From Lachnospiraceae bacterium (lineage in GTDB: Bacteria; Bacillota; Clostridia; Lachnospirales; Lachnospiraceae), in assembly GCA_024403275.1 (NCBI GenBank), contig JAKSSD010000003.1:1-64000 (forward strand): a stretch of DNA of 64,000 nt, in the 5' to 3' direction. Shown here piece after piece: positions 59,324 to 64,000 of the stretch; within the stretch, counting starts at the first letter, position 1, and each line of letters starts with the position of its first letter. The notes beneath the pieces are model-generated. The model had not been told where the DNA came from. It did no database searches and was given only the letters and a program-made list of their open reading frames with translations. The position numbers and the translations under genes were made by a program.

Positions 59324-61204
59324 GTGAGACCAGAGGATAGCCGCAGACGCGGAACAGAAAATAATATACAAAGAGACAGAAATCAAAGGGATATAGAGAT
59401 TCCAAGAAGACGTCAGGGAAGCCCAAGTCGCAATGCATCCACAAGATATGATGCAGACAGAGTGGCAGCCAGAAAGAGAAAAAGAAAGAAGAAATTGGTG
59501 AGAACCATTGGCAAGGTGGTTCCTTTTGTTGTGGCATTGCTTCTTATTGCAGTTATTGTTGGATTTGTATATGGAAGTAAAATAGTTGATAAATACAGTT
59601 ATTCAGGGGAATATGCTGACAAGAATGACTATTTTGAAGTGTTTTATGATTATCAAGTGGCTCTTATTATAAATAATGAGAAGATGAGTGAGAAGGGTGT
59701 TCATTATAAGAATACCAATTATTTATCAGAAGAAGATGTGAAGAAATTCTTTACAGATCGTTTCTATATCAATACAGATGAGCAGGAAATTCGCTATACT
59801 ACGCAGGATTATATAGTAAAGGCTAAGCTTAATCAGTCAGAGAATTTCACCTATTATGTAGGAGAAGAGGCAAGAAGCTTAAATAGTGCACCAGCAATTA
59901 CTAATGATGGAAAAGCATATATTTCAGTTGAGTATATTAAACTGTTTGCGGATTTTGATGTGACTTATTTTGATGATCCTTCAAGACTTGTTATTTATAC
60001 TGAGGCAAAACAGCTTCAGACAGCTAAGATTAATAAGGATACCAAGGTGAGATACCGTGGTGGAGTTAAGAGCGATATTCTTGAGGACCTGACTGAAGGA
60101 GATATCGTATATGTTCTTGAAGAACTTGAAGATTGGGCTAAGGTTCAGACTAAGAGTGGATATATAGGATATGTTGAGATTAAAAGACTTGATAAAGGCG
60201 GTATGGAAACTGTAAGCCTAGAGCCTGCAGATATAATGCTTAGCTATAATCCAATAAAAATGAATGGCAAAATCAATATGGCCTTCCATCAGGTGTTTGA
60301 TGCGAACGCGAGTGATTTTACATCAGATGTTACAAGTACAAAGGCACTTAATGTAATAGCTCCAACATGGTTTAGATTCCAGGATGATGAGGGGAATATT
60401 AAGAGTGTGGCAAATGGAAACTATGTAAATAATGCTCATAATGCTGGAGTTCAGGTATGGGCGGTATGGACAGATGTTGATAATGAAGTTAATTTAAAGA
60501 GCATTTTCCATTCATCAGAAAAGAGAAAACTGGTTATTGATACAATGATATCGAAGACTAAGGAATATGGAATTGATGGTATCAATCTGGATCTTGAGAA
60601 GATTCCATCAGATGCGGGTGAAGACTGGGCAGAATTCCTGAGAGAATTATCTATAGAAACTCACAATGCAGGAATTATTCTGTCAGTAGATAATTATGCA
60701 CCTACTGCTTCTTCAGTTCATTACAAGAGAGATGTTCAAGGCGAGGTATGCGATTTTGTTGTTGTAATGGGATATGATGAGCACTGGGCTACTTCATCGG
60801 AAGCAGGTAGTGTTGCTTCAATAGGATTCGTTGAAGATGGTATTGTTAACACTAATAAGTGTGGCGTTCCAATGAACAAGATTATTAATGCGGTACCATT
60901 CTATACAAGAGTTTGGAAAACCAAGAATGGCGAGCTTAGTTCGGATACATTTGGAATTAAGGGTGCTAGAAACTGGTGTAATGAAAATGGCATAGAACTT
61001 AACTGGAATGATGAAACATGCCAGTATTACGGATATAAAGAGAATGGAGATACAATCTATCAGATATGGATGGAGGATGAGAAATCTCTTGAAGCAAAGA
61101 TGTCGGTTATGCAGTCCCAGGGAATTGCGGGTGTAGCTGAGTGGAAGTTAGGACTTGAACCAGAAAATGTATGGGATGTAATAGCTGCATATATTAATTC
61201 ATAA
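59324..61204 (+). CDS. Membrane-anchored GH18 hydrolase with SH3-like domain
   Basis: A 626-residue protein. Residues 1-60 are Arg/Lys/Gln-rich and cytoplasmic; one helix at about 63-85 anchors it. Then comes a beta-rich domain of the copper-amine-oxidase-N type (about 90-230), an SH3-like wall-binding domain (about 238-290, DLTEGDIVYVLEELEDWAKV) and a glycoside hydrolase 18 barrel (about 300-626) with the catalytic DGINLDLEK motif (Asp-x-Asp-x-Glu near 416-424). Related YaaH/SleL proteins cut peptidoglycan or chitin-like glycans. The start is GTG after AAAGGAG. Likely role: wall remodelling; the substrate is inferred. Confidence 0.9.
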   Translation: MRPEDSRRRGTENNIQRDRNQRDIEIPRRRQGSPSRNASTRYDADRVAARKRKRKKKLVRTIGKVVPFVVALLLIAVIVGFVYGSKIVDKYSYSGEYADKNDYFEVFYDYQVALIINNEKMSEKGVHYKNTNYLSEEDVKKFFTDRFYINTDEQEIRYTTQDYIVKAKLNQSENFTYYVGEEARSLNSAPAITNDGKAYISVEYIKLFADFDVTYFDDPSRLVIYTEAKQLQTAKINKDTKVRYRGGVKSDILEDLTEGDIVYVLEELEDWAKVQTKSGYIGYVEIKRLDKGGMETVSLEPADIMLSYNPIKMNGKINMAFHQVFDANASDFTSDVTSTKALNVIAPTWFRFQDDEGNIKSVANGNYVNNAHNAGVQVWAVWTDVDNEVNLKSIFHSSEKRKLVIDTMISKTKEYGIDGINLDLEKIPSDAGEDWAEFLRELSIETHNAGIILSVDNYAPTASSVHYKRDVQGEVCDFVVVMGYDEHWATSSEAGSVASIGFVEDGIVNTNKCGVPMNKIINAVPFYTRVWKTKNGELSSDTFGIKGARNWCNENGIELNWNDETCQYYGYKENGDTIYQIWMEDEKSLEAKMSVMQSQGIAGVAEWKLGLEPENVWDVIAAYINS

Positions 61205-61215
61205 AGGAATAAGAA

Positions 61216-62253
61216 ATGAATACTAAAATCGTTTCGGTATCTTCAGAAAACGTTGATATGAAGGCTATAGAGGAAGCAGGTCAGATTATAAAAAATGGCG
61301 GGCTTGTGGCATTTCCTACAGAAACAGTATATGGACTTGGTGGAGATGGATTGAATCCGGAATCTTCTAATAAGATATATGCCGCCAAAGGAAGACCAAG
61401 TGACAATCCTCTGATTATTCATATCTGCAGAATTGAAGACCTTGAAAAAATAGTAAAATGCGTTCCAGAGAAGGCGAAGAAGGTTATTGATGCATTTTGG
61501 CCAGGACCTCTGACAATGATATTTGAGAAAAGGGACTGCGTTCCAAGAGAAACCACAGGTGGATTGGATACTGTTGCGGTTAGATTTCCAATACACGAAA
61601 CAGCACTCAAATTCATTGAGGCAGCAGGCGGATTTGTAGCAGCACCAAGTGCTAATTTATCAGGAAGACCTAGTCCTACTCTGGCTAAATATGTTTGTGA
61701 AGATTTAAATGGAAGAGTTGATATGATTATAGATGGCGGAAATATTCCTATAGGAGTGGAATCCACTATAGTTGATATGACATCGGAAATTCCAATGATT
61801 TTAAGACCTGGATATGTCACAAAGGAGATGCTTGAAGAAGTGGTAGGAGAGGTGAAAGTCGACCCTACAATTCTTGATATTAACTGCAAGGAAAGACCTA
61901 AAGCTCCAGGTATGAGATACAGACATTATGCTCCTAAAGCGGATATGACAGTGGTTCGTGGAGAGGATGAAAGTGTTATTGCCAAAATTCTTGAAATGGG
62001 GCAAAATATAGAAGGATGTGTGGTGCTTTCAGTAAGCGAACATATAGATAAATATAAGGGCATGACAGTGAAAGATGTAGGAAGTAAGGAAGACAGCCTG
62101 CAGATAGCTTCGAATCTTTATAAGGTTCTAAGAGAATGTGATGATGAAGGAGTTAAAATAATTCTTTCGGAAAGCTTTTCAAATCAGGGAATCGGAGCAG
62201 CTGTTATGAACAGACTTATAAAGGCAGCAGGGCATCAGATTTTAGATGTATAA
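61216..62253 (+). CDS. sua5: L-threonylcarbamoyladenylate synthase (Sua5 type)
   Basis: A 345-residue enzyme that makes threonylcarbamoyl-AMP for the t6A modification of tRNA. Residues 1-210 are the YrdC domain (GGLVAFPTETVYGLGGDG, KGRPSDNPLIIHI, APSANLSGRPSPT) and about 225-345 the Sua5 extension, linked by the APGMRYRHYAP segment. That two-domain form separates Sua5 from the shorter TsaC. It begins 11 bases after the GH18 gene and is followed 17 bases later by rpiB. Confidence 0.94.
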   Translation: MNTKIVSVSSENVDMKAIEEAGQIIKNGGLVAFPTETVYGLGGDGLNPESSNKIYAAKGRPSDNPLIIHICRIEDLEKIVKCVPEKAKKVIDAFWPGPLTMIFEKRDCVPRETTGGLDTVAVRFPIHETALKFIEAAGGFVAAPSANLSGRPSPTLAKYVCEDLNGRVDMIIDGGNIPIGVESTIVDMTSEIPMILRPGYVTKEMLEEVVGEVKVDPTILDINCKERPKAPGMRYRHYAPKADMTVVRGEDESVIAKILEMGQNIEGCVVLSVSEHIDKYKGMTVKDVGSKEDSLQIASNLYKVLRECDDEGVKIILSESFSNQGIGAAVMNRLIKAAGHQILDV

Positions 62254-62270
62254 AACAGGAGGATATATAA

Positions 62271-62705
62271 ATGAAAATTTCAATTGCAAGCGATCATGGC
62301 GGATACAAATTAAAAGAATTTGTAAAGGCTAAACTTATTAAAGAGGGTTATGAGGTAAAGGATTTCGGAACAAATAGCCTTGATTCATGTGATTATCCAG
62401 ATTTTGGAAGACCAGCAGCGCAGGCAGTAGCTGATAAGGAAGTAGATTTTGGTATTCTTATTTGTACAACAGGTCTTGGAATGAGTATGGTAGCAAATAA
62501 GATTAAGGGAATCCGTGCTTCTTTGTGTTCAGATACAGTTTCAGCATCACTTACAAGACAGCATAACAATGCAAATGTACTTGTTATGGGTGCAGGAATT
62601 ATCGGAGAGAATCTTGCTGAAAGTATTGTTGATACATTCCTTAAGACTGAATTCAGCAATAACGAAAGACATCAGAGAAGAATCGATAAGATAGAAGAAT
62701 TATAA
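62271..62705 (+). CDS. rpiB: Ribose-5-phosphate isomerase B
   Basis: A 144-residue isomerase interconverting ribose-5-phosphate and ribulose-5-phosphate. The start block [13 protein letters not shown] and the active-site segment [20 protein letters not shown] (Cys at the catalytic position) mark the RpiB/LacAB family. AGGAGG precedes the ATG. It lies in a run with upp and dCMP deaminase, so the pentose and nucleotide salvage steps are encoded together. Confidence 0.93.
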   Translation: MKISIASDHGGYKLKEFVKAKLIKEGYEVKDFGTNSLDSCDYPDFGRPAAQAVADKEVDFGILICTTGLGMSMVANKIKGIRASLCSDTVSASLTRQHNNANVLVMGAGIIGENLAESIVDTFLKTEFSNNERHQRRIDKIEEL

Positions 62706-62731
62706 TATTATTGTATGAGGAGGCAATTATT

Positions 62732-63361
62732 ATGGGAAAGGTATTGATTATGGATCATCCATTGATCCAGCACAAAATTGGTTATATCAGACGTGAGGAG
62801 ACAGGTACTAAAGATTTTCGTCAGACTATCAGCGAAATCGCAATGCTTATCTGTTATGAAGCTACAAGAGATTTAAAGCTTGATGACGTTAAGATTAAAA
62901 CACCAATTTGTGAAACAACAGTAAAAGAATTAAAGGGTAAGAAGATGGCAGTAGTTCCAATTCTTCGTGCAGGTCTTGGTATGGTTGATGGTATGCTCAC
63001 ACTCATTCCTGCTGCAAAGGTTGGACATATCGGTCTTTACCGTGATCCGGAAACACATGAGCCAGTAGAATATTACTGCAAGCTTCCACAGGACTGTGCA
63101 GAAAGAGAAATTTTTGTAGTTGATCCAATGCTTGCAACAGGTGGTTCAGCTTCTGCTGCAATCACAATGCTTAAGGAAAAAGGCTGCAAAAATATTCACT
63201 TTATGTGTATTATTGCTGCTCCAGAAGGAATCGAAAGACTTACTAAGGATCATCCAGATATTGATATATACGTTGGTGCATGTGATGAGAAATTAAATGA
63301 CCATGCGTATATTGTTCCAGGTCTTGGAGATGCAGGCGACAGAATTTTTGGTACAGAATAA
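62732..63361 (+). CDS. upp: Uracil phosphoribosyltransferase
   Basis: A 209-residue salvage enzyme converting uracil and PRPP to UMP. The opening [19 protein letters not shown], the [11 protein letters not shown] block and the PRPP loop [14 protein letters not shown] are the standard Upp motifs. ATG 62732 is used because GAGGAGG precedes it. It starts 26 bases after rpiB and 5 bases before an in-frame start of the deaminase. Confidence 0.97.
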   Translation: MGKVLIMDHPLIQHKIGYIRREETGTKDFRQTISEIAMLICYEATRDLKLDDVKIKTPICETTVKELKGKKMAVVPILRAGLGMVDGMLTLIPAAKVGHIGLYRDPETHEPVEYYCKLPQDCAEREIFVVDPMLATGGSASAAITMLKEKGCKNIHFMCIIAAPEGIERLTKDHPDIDIYVGACDEKLNDHAYIVPGLGDAGDRIFGTE

Positions 63362-63387
63362 TCAGTATGGAGCAAACGGAGAAGAGT

Positions 63388-63870
63388 ATGGAAAAAAGAG
63401 ACGATTATATTTCATGGGATGAATATTTTACAGGAATAGCAATTCTTTCAGGAATGCGTTCAAAAGACCCTAATACACAGGTGGGAGCTTGTATCGTAGA
63501 CAAGAATAATAGAATTCTGTCGGTTGGTTATAACGGATTTCCTAACGGATGCGCTGATGATTTATTCCCATGGGCCAGAGAGGGAGATGTGCTTGATACA
63601 AAGTATGCATTTGTTGCACACAGTGAGTTAAATGCAATACTTAACTACCGTGGCGGAAACCTTGAAGGATCAAGAATTTATGTTTCTTTATTCCCATGTA
63701 ATGAATGTGCTAAAGCTATTATTCAGGCGGGAATCAAGGAAGTAGTCTATGATTCTGATAAGTATAATAATACACCAACCAATATTGCTGCTAAGAAAAT
63801 GTTTGCAGCAGCTGGAGTAAAGTGCATTCAGTATCAAAAGAGCGGAAGACGTATTACTATCGAAGTTTAA
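63388..63870 (+). CDS. dCMP deaminase (ComEB-like)
   Basis: A 160-residue zinc deaminase turning dCMP into dUMP for thymidylate synthesis. The zinc ligands are in HSELNAIL (with the catalytic Glu) and PCNECAKAI (PCxxC). I prefer ATG 63388 because GGAGAAG precedes it; an ATG at 63367 is in frame but has no ribosome site. It follows upp in the same direction, a pyrimidine salvage pair. It is 160 residues, the normal size of this family. Confidence 0.93.
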   Translation: MEKRDDYISWDEYFTGIAILSGMRSKDPNTQVGACIVDKNNRILSVGYNGFPNGCADDLFPWAREGDVLDTKYAFVAHSELNAILNYRGGNLEGSRIYVSLFPCNECAKAIIQAGIKEVVYDSDKYNNTPTNIAAKKMFAAAGVKCIQYQKSGRRITIEV

Positions 63871-63874
63871 AAAT

Positions 63875-64000
63875 ATGAAAAAAATACTATCGAGATTGGC
63901 AGTGGCAGGAATAGTTTTTGTTCTCTTGTTTGGTTTGGATCCAATCAGACCAATGGCCACTGGGAATCTTTTGAATCAGATCAATCAAGCCGAGCAGGAA
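63875..64000 (+). CDS. Start of a secreted protein, cut by the window end
   Basis: Forty-two codons are present. They encode a signal peptide (MKKILSRLAVAGIVFVLLFG) and the start of a helical segment (LLNQINQAEQE). The gene starts 4 bases after the deaminase stop. The visible part resembles PcsB/CwlO-type peptidoglycan hydrolases or other coiled-coil secreted proteins, but the sequence is too short to name it. No clear ribosome site is visible before the ATG. Confidence 0.6.
   Translation, partial: MKKILSRLAVAGIVFVLLFGLDPIRPMATGNLLNQINQAEQE

Noticed and set aside
59127..59327. Hydrophobic 66-codon frame in the GH18 leader, resembling a small membrane toxin
   Set aside because: It starts with TTG without a ribosome site and runs across the second promoter. 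The hydrophobic stretch lacks the Fst or TxpA pattern.
1..64000. tRNA, rRNA, CRISPR, insertion sequence or prophage content
   Set aside because: None could be seen: no tandem spaced repeats, no transposase or integrase frames, no tRNA-like cloverleaf noticed by eye. A tRNA scan was not possible.

Overview
This is a contiguous chromosomal segment of a low-GC Gram-positive anaerobe, most likely Lachnospiraceae (Clostridia; Butyrivibrio/Roseburia-like). The support is AT-rich coding sequence with strong AGGAGG-type ribosome sites and some GTG/TTG starts, a ferredoxin-linked 2-oxoacid oxidoreductase, MecA, DUF6320 and DUF1002 proteins, an FMN riboswitch in front of a RibU-type transporter, a Gram-positive LexA box, and lipoproteins with no outer-membrane genes. 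I see no rRNA, tRNA, CRISPR array, insertion sequence or prophage. The genus is inferred from gene content only.

Layout. 1-6.2 kb: metG, a secreted DUF1002 protein, a GNAT acetyltransferase, a double HD/HD-GYP protein and an orphan sugar-ABC ATPase. 6.3-8.6 kb: an SOS-controlled Y-family polymerase operon and an HTH membrane protein. 8.6-11.4 kb: an aconitase-family hydratase, then about 480 bases without a convincing protein gene but with a promoter-like and a terminator-like element. 11.4-19.8 kb: cell wall (ddl, a MurF-transmembrane-propeller fusion), pyrimidines (pyrC-pyrK-pyrD) and isoprenoids (ispE fused to DUF1934). 20.5-26.2 kb: a four-subunit 2-oxoacid:ferredoxin oxidoreductase with a P-loop ATPase, an HTH-cupin regulator and an acyl-CoA synthetase. 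26.2-32.1 kb: a membrane-tethered foldase, the FMN riboswitch and ribU, two lipoproteins, fba. 32.4-40.2 kb: a five-gene ABC export system. 40.3-43.3 kb: a reverse-strand esterase/acyltransferase/DUF6320 cassette. 43.4-45.4 kb: a YgiQ-type radical SAM protein. 45.4-54.3 kb: TetR regulator, flavoprotein, PlsC-like acyltransferase and a compact type II fatty-acid or polyketide operon. 54.5-64 kb: propeller lipoprotein, cyclophilin, DUF1858, MATE transporter, mecA, a GH18 protein behind a long leader, tsaC/sua5, rpiB, upp, dCMP deaminase and the start of a secreted protein.

Most unusual content. The operon at 47.6-54.3 kb encodes ACP, one polypeptide carrying two ketosynthase domains, a ketoreductase, a dehydratase, a malonyl transacylase and a fused carboxyltransferase. 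The second ketosynthase domain has Gln561 where the nucleophilic Cys should be and lacks both catalytic His, like the chain-length factor of type II polyketide synthases. No enoyl reductase lies in the operon, so the predicted chemistry is a polyene-like or otherwise unreduced acyl chain, possibly handed to the adjacent acyltransferase. The second is the MurF fusion, which ties a cytoplasmic cell-wall enzyme to an outside beta-propeller-like domain. Two further places look like untranslated structured RNAs (about 11.0-11.3 kb and 58.99-59.13 kb).

All product calls come from reading motifs, lengths and gene order; no database search was run.
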